A DNA stretch of 13,787 bases from an uncultured Acidobacteriaceae bacterium. Lineage in GTDB: Bacteria > Acidobacteriota > Terriglobia > Terriglobales > Acidobacteriaceae. This document shows, piece after piece, positions 1 through 6,788 of the stretch. The notes below the pieces were generated by a model. That model made no database searches, was not told the DNA's origin, and was given only the letters and a program-made list of their open reading frames with translations. Numbering within the stretch: the stretch's first letter is position 1; every line of letters starts with the position of its first letter. The stretch is from contig CAIMNN010000163.1 of NCBI GenBank assembly GCA_903842845.1, forward strand, positions 1 to 13,787, in the 5' to 3' direction. Made by a program: the position numbers and the translations under genes.

Positions 1-1255
1 CCTCGAGCGCATCGCACGCCGTCTTTATCCCGTTCTCCTTCTCAAGTATCCGCGCCACCGACTCCGCACGTTTGAAAAGCTTCGGGTTCGCCAGCATCCG
101 CGTCAGCTTGCGAACCACGCGCAACGGAAAATACTGCTTGCGCTGGATCGTCCGCCCCACCTTCAACCGTTGCATGCGCCGCGCATTGTCCGGCTGGTCA
201 TGCGAATAGGGCATGATGAGCATAGGCTTGCCAGCAGCCAGGCATTGCGCCGTCGTCCCCACGCCGCCCTGATGCACCACCATCTTCGCCCGCGCAAACA
301 GCGCCGAGTAAGGCGCATACTCTGCCACGCAGATCGACTCCGGCAATGCGCGCGTGATTTTGTTCCTCGGGTCTGCGCCTATCAGCAGCACCGCGCGCAA
401 TCCCATCCGCTCCGCTGCACGCGCAGAGTACTCATAAAACTTCCCCGCAGCCATCACTGCCGCTGAACCCAGCGTAAACACCACCGGCGGCTCGCCCTTT
501 TGCAGAAACTCTTCCAGCTTCGGCGGCAGCTTGGCGTTGCCTGCATCCGCATCGTAAAAACAAAATCCCGTTATCAACGTGTTCGCTGGCCAATCCTTCT
601 GCTCATCGCCCAAAACCCGCGAGAACAGCGCCAGCACCAAGTTCGGCGAGTGCTTGGCGTCAAACAGCGGATTCGCTCCACGCGGCAACCCCAACTCCTC
701 GCGCAGCGCATAGATAGGCTCCGGCCACTTGCGGCTGATAAACCGCGCCAGCCGCTTCACCGCATAACCAAACCCCGGCACAGCCCTGTCCGCGCGCGCC
801 ACTGTCGGATACATCGGCAGTACCGGCGGGTCATAGGCCGAAAAAAAGCTCAGCGGCGCAAGCAGATAGCTCGCCCACGGAATCCCCGTCATCTCGGCGA
901 CTATCGGCCCCGCATAATTCAACTCGCCCAGCAGCATCAGGTCAGCGCGCTCAGGCACCGTCGCCGCAGCCAGCAGGTCGTCATACGTCTGCCGCAAAAC
1001 TGGGAACAAAAACTCACGCAGCCCGCGCTCCGTCCCCTTCTTTACGTCGTAGATCATCTCGGCCAGTATCGTATTCTTCGGGTCAATATCCGGCCGTATC
1101 GTGTGGAACTCAAGCCCCAGCGGCTCTATCTTGGCGCGGTAAACCTCAGGCAGCGCCATCACCGGCGTGTGCCCGCGGCGTTTCAGTTCAAGGGCTATCG
1201 CTATCAGCGGATTCGTATCGCCGTAGGTTCCAATATTCGAAAGGATTATGCGCAC
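1..1255 (-). CDS. GT1-type (UGT/MurG-like fold) glycosyltransferase, C-terminus cut by window edge
   Basis: The frame is open for 418 codons from a GTG start at 1255 to the window edge, so the C-terminus is missing. The start MRIILSNIGTYGDTNP has the N-terminal Rossmann pattern of GT-B enzymes that work on whole-molecule acceptors. Near residues 328-357 lies the donor-nucleotide signature of the UDP-glycosyltransferase family: HQGGVGTT, then AGKPMLIMP, then DQPDNA. Residues 256-264 (EPPVVFTLG) match the usual strand before the donor domain. The family transfers a sugar from a nucleotide donor to a lipid, polyketide or other small acceptor; the acceptor cannot be told from sequence. About 420-440 residues is normal, so little is missing. 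The GTG start is the first codon of the conserved N-terminus; a weak GGGAG lies about 11 bases upstream. It follows the malectin gene on the same strand after 110 bp, so co-transcription is possible but not shown. Confidence 0.85.
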   Translation of the reverse strand, partial: MRIILSNIGTYGDTNPLIAIALELKRRGHTPVMALPEVYRAKIEPLGLEFHTIRPDIDPKNTILAEMIYDVKKGTERGLREFLFPVLRQTYDDLLAAATVPERADLMLLGELNYAGPIVAEMTGIPWASYLLAPLSFFSAYDPPVLPMYPTVARADRAVPGFGYAVKRLARFISRKWPEPIYALREELGLPRGANPLFDAKHSPNLVLALFSRVLGDEQKDWPANTLITGFCFYDADAGNAKLPPKLEEFLQKGEPPVVFTLGSAAVMAAGKFYEYSARAAERMGLRAVLLIGADPRNKITRALPESICVAEYAPYSALFARAKMVVHQGGVGTTAQCLAAGKPMLIMPYSHDQPDNARRMQRLKVGRTIQRKQYFPLRVVRKLTRMLANPKLFKRAESVARILEKENGIKTACDALE

Positions 1256-1365
1256 AGGCTTTCAGGCTCCCAGTCAGTTACCTCAACAGGTTAAATGACC
1301 GGGTAGCCCCACATTGTAAATAGAAGCCGGCTGGAAGCACTATGTGAACTCTGGTTTTGCTCTAA

Positions 1366-2877
1366 CTACTCCGGCACAACCTCGATGCCGGTGAGGGCAG
1401 CGTAACCTGCAACCGGATCAAAGTTCAACAACAATTTGCCCTGTGCATTTGGCTGGAGCCCGGTGAATCTGCGCTGCGTTACGTCGCCGGGGTGCGCCTC
1501 TTGTGCCAGGTCGAAGTGGCGCAGCAGCGCATTTCCATTGCAAAAGACATCAAAGACATGGGGAGCGGCGACGTTTGGCAATAACGAGTTTCCTTCGTTG
1601 CGACGCGCGGCAAAGTAGAGCGTCAGCGTGTACCTGCCCGGTGTGACTGGAATCGCATACGAGAAATTTCCCCAGCGCTCGGTTTCGTATAACTCCGGAT
1701 CATCGCTGCCCTTCACCGGCGTCGGGTAAGCCGCGATCCGCCCGCCGAGATAATAATTGTCGGGGCTCCACCAGCGGCTGTCGTTTGAATAGTAAGGCAT
1801 TTGCCGCGCCAGCATCCGTACCGGTCTGATGTGCCCGGCAAAGCCGGGAAGAATTTCGATCGCTGAGAGCGAGGCCTGCATGCCGCCCTCGCCGGAAAAC
1901 TCCAGATGCAGTGCTCCGTCGGCGGCTGGCGAGATGCCGGTGAAAACTTTTACGTCGGCGGTGCGGCTGGCGCCGGCGTCGGCCACGATATCAAAGTGGT
2001 TGAGCAGGGTCTTTCCGTTGGCGCGCACATTGAATATCCGGCTGCCCTCGCCTCCAGTTCCAGTCAGCTCCGGGTCGTAGTCCGTTTCAGCAAAATACAG
2101 GTGCAGCTCATACACGCCTGGTTTGAGCGGGATCGTGTAACTGAATTGCCCCTGGCGGCTGGTATGGTAAAAATCCGGGTCCTGCGTGCGCCAGATCTGC
2201 TGTGCATTGCTCTTGACAACCTTGCCGACGTCGAACCAGCGGTCGGCATCCCACAGTTTGCCCGCATGGTCAACAAAGCTGCGCGTGGAGCCGGCCAGAA
2301 TACGTACTTCCTCGCCTGGTGGAGGGCCAAGCTGAGTTTCAGACTGTTGCGTCATGGTGAGATTTGCCGCAGTGGCCGGAACTGTTTGCATTCCCAGTCG
2401 CGACATCAGACGGGCGAGGCCGAAACCAAGCACAAGAAAGGCAATTGAAGCGGCCACCCACCAGACCCAGCGATGTGTGCGACGCGCCGTGGCTGGCCCT
2501 ATCGCTGCGCCGTTCTGCTCTTGCGCCACTTTATCAAATTGGGGAACATATTGACCGAGAGGAATGCTGATGCGCAACCGGTGCGAGGCGCCCGGCCCGG
2601 CGTAGTATTCAGTGAGCTTCTTGCGCAGCCGATTGGCCTCAACACGCACGATTGAGTCGGAGTTCTGGTCATAATCCCCGCGGCGCTGAAAAACATCAAC
2701 GCCGATCGTGTACTCCTTGATCTGGTTGGCCTCGCCCGCAAAGAGCTTTTTGCAGAGATACGAAAGCAGACCGGAAAGCAGCGGAGCACGTTGAAAGTGC
2801 GCGGACTGAAGCACTGTCTCCAGTTCCTCCCGCTGCTCTTCCATGCTGACCGCCTGTATTTCGTTGATCGCCGACAT
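1366..2877 (-). CDS. Membrane protein with N-terminal winged-helix-like domain and two malectin-like domains (putative carbohydrate sensor)
   Basis: This is a 503-residue protein starting at ATG with GGAG five bases upstream. Residues about 15-115 form a domain frequent in acidobacterial proteins, with the landmarks IKEYTIGVDVF, DSIVRVEANRLRKKL and IPLGQYVPQF. The last two resemble the recognition helix and wing hairpin of OmpR/PhoB-type winged helices. Residues 137-158 are one hydrophobic segment (VWWVAASIAFLVLGFG) preceded by RRTHR, so the N-terminus should be cytoplasmic. Residues about 190-345 and 352-503 are tandem malectin-like beta-sandwiches. They repeat each other clearly: FSYTIPLKPGVYELHLYFA versus FSYAIPVTPGRYTLTLYFA, and LLNHFDI versus LLRHFDL. 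Malectin domains bind di- or oligosaccharides, so the outer half probably binds carbohydrate. The layout resembles CadC/ToxR one-component regulators. DNA binding and ligand are inferred, not seen. It is divergent from the TPR gene and upstream of the glycosyltransferase. Confidence 0.8.
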   Translation of the reverse strand: MSAINEIQAVSMEEQREELETVLQSAHFQRAPLLSGLLSYLCKKLFAGEANQIKEYTIGVDVFQRRGDYDQNSDSIVRVEANRLRKKLTEYYAGPGASHRLRISIPLGQYVPQFDKVAQEQNGAAIGPATARRTHRWVWWVAASIAFLVLGFGLARLMSRLGMQTVPATAANLTMTQQSETQLGPPPGEEVRILAGSTRSFVDHAGKLWDADRWFDVGKVVKSNAQQIWRTQDPDFYHTSRQGQFSYTIPLKPGVYELHLYFAETDYDPELTGTGGEGSRIFNVRANGKTLLNHFDIVADAGASRTADVKVFTGISPAADGALHLEFSGEGGMQASLSAIEILPGFAGHIRPVRMLARQMPYYSNDSRWWSPDNYYLGGRIAAYPTPVKGSDDPELYETERWGNFSYAIPVTPGRYTLTLYFAARRNEGNSLLPNVAAPHVFDVFCNGNALLRHFDLAQEAHPGDVTQRRFTGLQPNAQGKLLLNFDPVAGYAALTGIEVVPE

Positions 2878-3058
2878 TCAAGCTCCAAATTGATTGTAAT
2901 GTTACGCCGGTTGAGATATTTGACCAGAGGTTAACGGTTGCCATAAGGCTGAAAAGCCCCTTGTAACGGCACGTAACCCCGGCATTTTGCTTCCAGGAAG
3001 AAATCAAATTGATCCTCTAAATGAATGCAGTGAAACTACTTAAGCAGCATTTAACCTT

Positions 3059-3080
3059 CCTGCTACGGTCAGGTAGCAGG
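3059..3080. repeat. Perfect 8-bp inverted repeat (hairpin or operator)
   Basis: CCTGCTAC (3059-3066) and GTAGCAGG (3073-3080) are perfect inverted copies around the 6-base spacer GGTCAG. No T-run follows on either strand, so it is not a typical intrinsic terminator. It lies about 97 bases before the TPR start codon and could be an operator or a leader hairpin. Confidence 0.5.
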
Positions 3081-3130
3081 TATAGCGTTGTGGTAAGTCA
3101 AAGCCCGGGTTCTACTGAGACCAATCGCAC

Positions 3131-3176
3131 GGGGATTCCGCTTATCTACGGAAAATCCCCTGTGTAAGGGGGATTT
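3131..3176 (+). promoter_or_regulatory. Alternative hairpins over the TPR-gene ribosome binding site
   Basis: AAATCCCC (3153-3160) can pair perfectly over 8 bp with GGGGATTT (3169-3176), which includes the ribosome binding site directly before ATG 3177. The same strand segment, AATCCCC plus CGG at 3149-3151, can instead pair with GGGGATTCCG (3131-3140) in a bulged stem. The two structures share 3153-3160 and so exclude each other. One hides the ribosome binding site and the other frees it. This is base pairing read from sequence; no known riboswitch class is recognised. Confidence 0.4.
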
Positions 3177-3920
3177 ATGAAGAAACTGGCAATGAGGATG
3201 GCAGTTGCAACCTTGCTGGCTGGCACGGCACTGTTGGTATGCGCTCAGAGCGCCGTTACGCCGGACAAGATGACCGAAGTTCGTGCGGAAGTGGCAAAGG
3301 GCGATCAGGCGCAACAGAAAAGAGAATTTGATTCGGCGGCCTATCACTACGAGAATGCCCTGCGGTACGACCGCCAGAACGCTGAGATCATCAACAAGCT
3401 GGGTATTGCACAGCTCAGAATGAATGACTACAAGCAGGCGCGGAAGAACTTTACCAGGGCGCTTAAGTACAATCCGCAGCTGGCTACGGCCATGAACAAC
3501 CTGGGAGTGGTCGACGTTCTTGAAAAGAAATACACGCCGGCGATCATTGTCCTGAAACAGTCATTGGCCCTGGACGAAGAGAATCCGCACACGCATGTGA
3601 ATCTGGCCGAGGCTTGGCTGGGAATGGGCGATGTTGGCCGCGCCATGACCGAGTACACGCGTGCTCTGGAACTGGATGCCGACGTGTTGAGCGCCGGCAC
3701 GGAAGGAACGCAGGCTCAGGTCTACACCCCGGAACAGCGTGCACGCATCGACTATTTGATCGCCAAGCTGTATATACAGCGCAACAATCCAGCGGGCGCA
3801 CTCGATTATCTCGGCAGAGCCAAAGAGCTTAATTACCGCGACCTTCACGATGTATACAACGACCAGGCCTTTGCGCCTTTGTGGAATGATCCCCGACTGA
3901 TAAAGATCGTCAAGCGGTAG
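3177..3920 (+). CDS. Exported tetratricopeptide-repeat protein
   Basis: This is a 247-residue protein. The ATG is preceded by an AAGGGGGA ribosome binding site. Residues 1-23 are a classical signal peptide: MKKLAMRM, a hydrophobic stretch, then VCA before QS. The cysteine is preceded by V, so it is not a good lipobox and signal peptidase I cleavage is likelier. At least four TPR units follow: about 35-67 (FDSAAYHYENALRYD), 68-101 (YKQARKNFTRALKYNP), 102-135 (YTPAIIVLKQSLALD) and 136-169 (GRAMTEYTRALELD). A fifth helical pair lies near 190-222. TPR arrays are protein-protein scaffolds, so it probably works in the periplasm or at the envelope as an assembly or adaptor protein. No catalytic motif is seen. 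It is a single gene ending at a convergent hairpin, and its translation may be controlled by the alternative hairpins at its ribosome binding site. Confidence 0.85.
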   Translation: MKKLAMRMAVATLLAGTALLVCAQSAVTPDKMTEVRAEVAKGDQAQQKREFDSAAYHYENALRYDRQNAEIINKLGIAQLRMNDYKQARKNFTRALKYNPQLATAMNNLGVVDVLEKKYTPAIIVLKQSLALDEENPHTHVNLAEAWLGMGDVGRAMTEYTRALELDADVLSAGTEGTQAQVYTPEQRARIDYLIAKLYIQRNNPAGALDYLGRAKELNYRDLHDVYNDQAFAPLWNDPRLIKIVKR

Positions 3921-3956
3921 AATGCGTGGCCACGTTGCGACTGTTGAAATTGGTTC

Positions 3957-3988
3957 TGCGCCTTCGTCCTGGGGTTTACGAAGGCGCA
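3957..3988. terminator. Bidirectional terminator-like hairpin between convergent genes
   Basis: TGCGCCTTCGT (3957-3967) and ACGAAGGCGCA (3978-3988) form a perfect 11-bp stem with a 10-base loop. The outer GGT and ACC can add three more pairs past a small bulge. It lies between the stop of the TPR gene (3920) and the stop of the deaminase gene (4018), read toward each other. There is no long T-run, so termination efficiency is uncertain. Confidence 0.65.
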
Positions 3989-4017
3989 ACCATGACACCT
4001 GATTTCTGCTCCTGCCT

Positions 4018-5589
4018 TTAGAACTTCGCCTCAAACTCCGCAAACCGCCGCTCCAGCTCCCACTGCGCAGCAGCCTTCTCGTTCGCCTCAAGGAACTCCT
4101 TGCATTTGCCCGCCGCGGGCTTCTCCGGCTCAGCCGTTGCACACGCCGCATTGCGCTTGGTGAAGTTGTCCGCCGCAGCCCACAAGCTCGCCCCCGGCAA
4201 AAAATTGTGCTCCATGCCGGTGCGCGCCGTCTGCTTCAAAAGTTTGTAATCAAGGCTCTGCTCCACAACCGCACGCGTGTACTCGGTCGTGATGTCGATT
4301 CGGCTGACGCCCTCGTCATCCGTCGAAAACGCCACCGGCACATGCGCATCAATATAGGAGTGCAGTGGATGCATATCCCCTGTCACGCCCAAAATCCCAT
4401 CGTTCGAGCTCAGGTTGATCTCCACCATCACGTGCTTCGCCGCCAGCTCCTTCAGCAGCCCCGGCGCGTCCTGCTCGTACATCACGTCAACTCCGTGGCC
4501 AATGCGCTTGGCATGGCCCATCTCAACCGCTTGCCGAATGTGAAAGCGCAACCCTTCCGGCGGAACCAGCCCCGGCGCAAGCTCACCCGCATGCAGGCTT
4601 ATGTTCACCGTCGGATACACCGAGTGCAGATAATCCAGCATCTTCATCTGCAATGTGTAATCGCGCATCGAGACGTACCCGTCCTCGGGCATCACAAAAT
4701 TGATTCCAACCCAGTCGTCGCTCTTTGCCGCCAGCGCCTGCGTTACCGTCTCAAATCCCAGCAGCGTCTGCGCAAAAACCATCTCCGGCGGAAATCCACG
4801 CAAAATTTGATAAATATATCTGATCTCAACCTTGCACTGCGGCTCGGCCTGCGGCGTTCCGCAATGCGCAAGCTGTTTGTAGCTTTCGTTGATCTCCGTA
4901 ACATGCTTCCGGTCCAGCGCAATCTCATCGCGCAGCCCCTTGGCCAGCAACTGCTCACGCAATCCGGCAAAGTCCGGGTGCGCCTCGTCCAAGTGCCACC
5001 CGATCTCGCCCGCTATCTTGCTCGCATGACGGCGCGGAGGCGTCGTCATCAGCTCCAGGTACTGATTGTTCTGCATCGCCGCCAGCTTGGTCAGCTCGTT
5101 CACCCACTCGCCATTGTGCGAGTCGCTCGGCCCGTCAAACTTGCTGAACGTCGCAAAAAAATGGTCATGCCCGGTCTCGCCCTCCTTCGGCACAAATCCG
5201 CGCATCGAAAACGAATCTATCAGCTTGTCGTATAGCGCCTGGCTCGCCGCGCTCATCTTGCCGTCAAGATCCTTTGCCGGAACCAGTGGCGAATCGCACG
5301 GAGGGTCTGCAAACCGCAACCCCACCGGGTCAACGCAAATTCCATCCTCGGCCGCTGCGTGAATAAAATGCTCCGCATACACCGACCCCGACAAATGGAT
5401 ATGCAGGTCGGCGCCCTTGGGGAACTGGTCAAGAAACGCGCGCATCGCCAGCGGCCCGCCGGACGCAGCCTTGCTGAACGCCGCCTCGGCGCGTGTGGTC
5501 GCAGTGTTCTGCGCATTCAGGTTGGCGGCAAAACCAAAAAGCGCTACAAGTATCAGGCTCGAAAGGACAGCATTTTTTACTGGCATCAT
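4018..5589 (-). CDS. Exported adenosine deaminase-like metallohydrolase (ADGF/ADA2-like)
   Basis: This is a 523-residue protein of the adenosine/AMP deaminase TIM-barrel family, which hydrolyses adenosine to inosine and ammonia with one bound Zn. The metal and catalytic residues are present: H63 and H65 in DLHIHLSG, H333 and E336 in LHAGE, H365 in RIGHG, and D424-D425 in FSTDDEGV. Residues 1-27 are a signal peptide (MMPVKNAVLSSLILVALFGF...NAQ), so it acts outside the cytoplasm. Six cysteines (85, 98, 243, 252, 483, 496) could form disulfides there. It is much longer than cytoplasmic bacterial Add (about 330-350). The N-terminal extension and PKGADLHIH recall the secreted ADGF/ADA2 group. The likely job is nucleoside salvage from outside the cell. 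The substrate could be another adenosine-like compound. Two ATG codons are adjacent at the start, and no clear ribosome binding site is seen. It lies 79 bp downstream of the GNAT gene on the same strand. Confidence 0.87.
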   Translation of the reverse strand: MMPVKNAVLSSLILVALFGFAANLNAQNTATTRAEAAFSKAASGGPLAMRAFLDQFPKGADLHIHLSGSVYAEHFIHAAAEDGICVDPVGLRFADPPCDSPLVPAKDLDGKMSAASQALYDKLIDSFSMRGFVPKEGETGHDHFFATFSKFDGPSDSHNGEWVNELTKLAAMQNNQYLELMTTPPRRHASKIAGEIGWHLDEAHPDFAGLREQLLAKGLRDEIALDRKHVTEINESYKQLAHCGTPQAEPQCKVEIRYIYQILRGFPPEMVFAQTLLGFETVTQALAAKSDDWVGINFVMPEDGYVSMRDYTLQMKMLDYLHSVYPTVNISLHAGELAPGLVPPEGLRFHIRQAVEMGHAKRIGHGVDVMYEQDAPGLLKELAAKHVMVEINLSSNDGILGVTGDMHPLHSYIDAHVPVAFSTDDEGVSRIDITTEYTRAVVEQSLDYKLLKQTARTGMEHNFLPGASLWAAADNFTKRNAACATAEPEKPAAGKCKEFLEANEKAAAQWELERRFAEFEAKF

Positions 5590-5668
5590 AGTTCAGACAG
5601 TTTAGTGGATGCGGACGGCGAACGCGAGAGGGGCAGTGCAGCGTTTTATTTGAATTTAAATAAAGTGT

Positions 5669-6193
5669 CTAATCGAGCGCGGTGAATGCCTCCGCGTGGC
5701 GCAGCTCGCCGGTCTGAGCGAGGAGCGCTGTCGATAATTTCAGCATCATGAAGTGGCGGCCTGCATAAGGCGTTACAAAACCAGCCGCTGCTTCGCTGTT
5801 GAAACCGAACCGTTCGTAGTACTTCGGGTCGCCCATTACGAATATAGCCGCCCAGCCTTCGCTGCGCGCACGATTCACAGCTCTCTCGATCAACGCTGTT
5901 CCAATTCCTTCACGCTGTCTCGCTGGAATCACGGATACGGGCGCAAGCGCAAGTGCCGGGAACGGAGCTTCCATCTTCGACAACATCACTTGACCGACAA
6001 TTTGGCCGTCTTCATCGGCCACAAGCGAGACGACGCTGTCGCCGGATTTCCGCAATGCCTCTACCAGTTCCGCCTCAGCCGATTGACCAAAAGCAGACGA
6101 TATCGCCAGGTAAACAGCTTTCCAGTCATCAGGGCATTCATCGCGGAAATCAATCACCACCCTAGTCTCAACAATCTGCGATCCGGCTGTCAA
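5669..6193 (-). CDS. GNAT-family N-acetyltransferase (YhbS-like)
   Basis: This is a protein of up to 174 residues with one GNAT domain. The acetyl-CoA binding motif A lies at about residues 82-103: ALAPVSVIPARQREGIGTALI, with the Q/R-x-x-G-x-G/A core REGIGTAL. FVMGDPKYYERFGF at about 118-131 is typical of the YhbS (COG3153) subgroup. The enzyme moves acetyl from acetyl-CoA to an amine of a small molecule or protein; the substrate is unknown. The longest start is TTG at 6193, without a convincing ribosome binding site. GTG codons at residues 12-13 are alternatives, just before the conserved VIDFRDECPDDW region. It precedes the deaminase gene on the same strand by 79 bp, so the two may be co-transcribed, but no functional link is evident. 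An AT-rich stretch around 6222-6242 may carry its promoter. Confidence 0.85.
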   Translation of the reverse strand: MTAGSQIVETRVVIDFRDECPDDWKAVYLAISSAFGQSAEAELVEALRKSGDSVVSLVADEDGQIVGQVMLSKMEAPFPALALAPVSVIPARQREGIGTALIERAVNRARSEGWAAIFVMGDPKYYERFGFNSEAAAGFVTPYAGRHFMMLKLSTALLAQTGELRHAEAFTALD

Positions 6194-6259
6194 ATCGGGG
6201 GGTGCCGAGGCTAGCGCGCGAAAATTTGTATTAATTTATAACCGAGAATTAACCTGACT

Positions 6260-6287
6260 TTGCACCTCGGCGCAGAGTTGTTATACT
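6260..6287 (+). promoter_or_regulatory. Candidate promoter of tRNA-Phe
   Basis: TTGCAC (6260-6265) and TATACT (6282-6287) are separated by 16 bases. The -10 matches the sigma-70 consensus at 5 of 6 positions; the -35 is weak. A start near 6294 would give a leader of about 65 bases before the tRNA. That leader can close as a stem of AGGTTGT (6293-6299) with ACAACCT (6336-6342). Confidence 0.5.
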
Positions 6288-6358
6288 AACTGAGGTTGTT
6301 CACGGAGTACGCACCATCCGGTCGGTCCCCGAACTACAACCTTATTAATTTGCACTGA

Positions 6359-6433
6359 GGCCAGATAGCTCAGTGGTAGAGCGCGGCCCTGAAAAGGCCG
6401 GCGTCGGCGGTTCAATCCCGTCTCTGGCCACCA
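6359..6433 (+). tRNA. tRNA-Phe (anticodon GAA)
   Basis: The cloverleaf is complete. The acceptor stem is GGCCAGA/TCTGGCC (7 perfect pairs). The D-stem is GCTC/GAGC with loop AGTGGTA. The anticodon stem is CGGCC/GGCCG with loop CTGAAAA, giving anticodon GAA at positions 34-36 after T33. The T-stem is GGCGG/CCGTC with loop TTCAATC. The discriminator is A and CCA is encoded at 6431-6433. A GAA anticodon reads the phenylalanine codons UUC and UUU. The D-loop is one base shorter than the commonest form, giving 75 bases in all. Confidence 0.96.
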
Positions 6434-6461
6434 CTCACTTAATCAATAGAATTAATGCCGC

Positions 6462-6480
6462 GCTCCGCACTGAGCGGAGC
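6462..6480 (+). terminator. Hairpin downstream of tRNA-Phe, possible terminator
   Basis: GCTCCGC (6462-6468) and GCGGAGC (6474-6480) form a perfect 7-bp GC-rich stem with loop ACTGA, 29 bases after the tRNA CCA end. No T-run follows, so it may be only a processing or weak termination structure. Confidence 0.4.
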
Positions 6481-6604
6481 TCAATGGTCTTGTGCGCGAC
6501 CCTGAAAAAACCCGCAAGTCAGCGGAATGGCAAACTCCGCGTAGTAAAGTTGCCTGATAAACGAACCCCTCATAATTTAACCATTGATGCGTGATGCAGG
6601 TCAT

Positions 6605-6634
6605 TTGCACTGCCGTCCGGTGCGGGGGTATAGT
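6605..6634 (+). promoter_or_regulatory. Candidate promoter for the hox operon
   Basis: TTGCAC (6605-6610) and TATAGT (6629-6634) are separated by 18 bases. The -10 matches consensus at 5 of 6 positions. It is the best sigma-70-like pair seen upstream of hoxE on this strand. A start near 6641 would give a leader of about 400 bases containing the near-palindrome and the possible small ORF. Confidence 0.35.
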
Positions 6635-6667
6635 GCTTGGCTGGAAGTTGCATGGAAGCGCTTGTGT

Positions 6668-6686
6668 CACAGAGCTAGCTCCTGTG
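6668..6686. promoter_or_regulatory. Near-palindrome, candidate operator upstream of hox operon
   Basis: CACAG (6668-6672) and CTGTG (6682-6686) flank AGCTAGCTC, whose first eight bases are themselves palindromic. The two half-sites are offset by one base. The size and symmetry suit binding of a dimeric regulator, or a leader hairpin if transcription starts near 6641. No known regulator consensus is matched with confidence. Confidence 0.35.
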
Positions 6687-6788
6687 TAACTTTCCTTGCG
6701 CTCGTTGCGCGCCTTCGCTGCTGCATTTGGCTGGCTGTTATACCAGAGGCGGCATTCAATCCTTCCCGCAGAAAGGTACGTGGGAACG

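Larger units (their letters stand above)
2878..3176. promoter_or_regulatory. Divergent intergenic region between malectin protein and TPR gene
   Basis: This 299-bp stretch separates two divergently read genes and must hold both promoters. No convincing -35/-10 pair stands out on either strand. It contains two structured elements described separately: a perfect 8-bp hairpin at 3059-3080 and two mutually exclusive hairpins at the TPR ribosome binding site (3131-3176). GTAACGGCACGTAAC around 2962-2976 repeats GTAAC twice and could be a protein site. No short ORF with a good ribosome binding site was seen. Confidence 0.5.

Noticed and set aside
500..1294. 264-codon open frame on the plus strand
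   Set aside because: It lies wholly antisense to the glycosyltransferase, is rich in Arg/Gln/His as expected of a shadow of GC-rich coding DNA, and has no recognisable motif.
1256..1365. Promoter for the glycosyltransferase gene
   Set aside because: No -35/-10 pair with acceptable spacing was seen on the minus strand in this 110-bp gap. Read-through from the upstream gene is equally likely.
2950..3000. Sigma-54 promoter (GGCAC ... TTGCT)
   Set aside because: GGCAC and TTGCT occur, but the GG-to-GC spacing is far from the required 10 bases.
4207..5235. 342-codon open frame on the plus strand
   Set aside because: It is antisense to the deaminase gene, whose catalytic motifs are intact. The translation is a low-complexity Arg/Leu/His/Gln mix without a fold signature.
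6359..6480. tRNA-linked integration site with a partial tRNA repeat
   Set aside because: No direct repeat of the tRNA 3' end was noticed elsewhere in the window and no integrase is present, so an att site cannot be supported.
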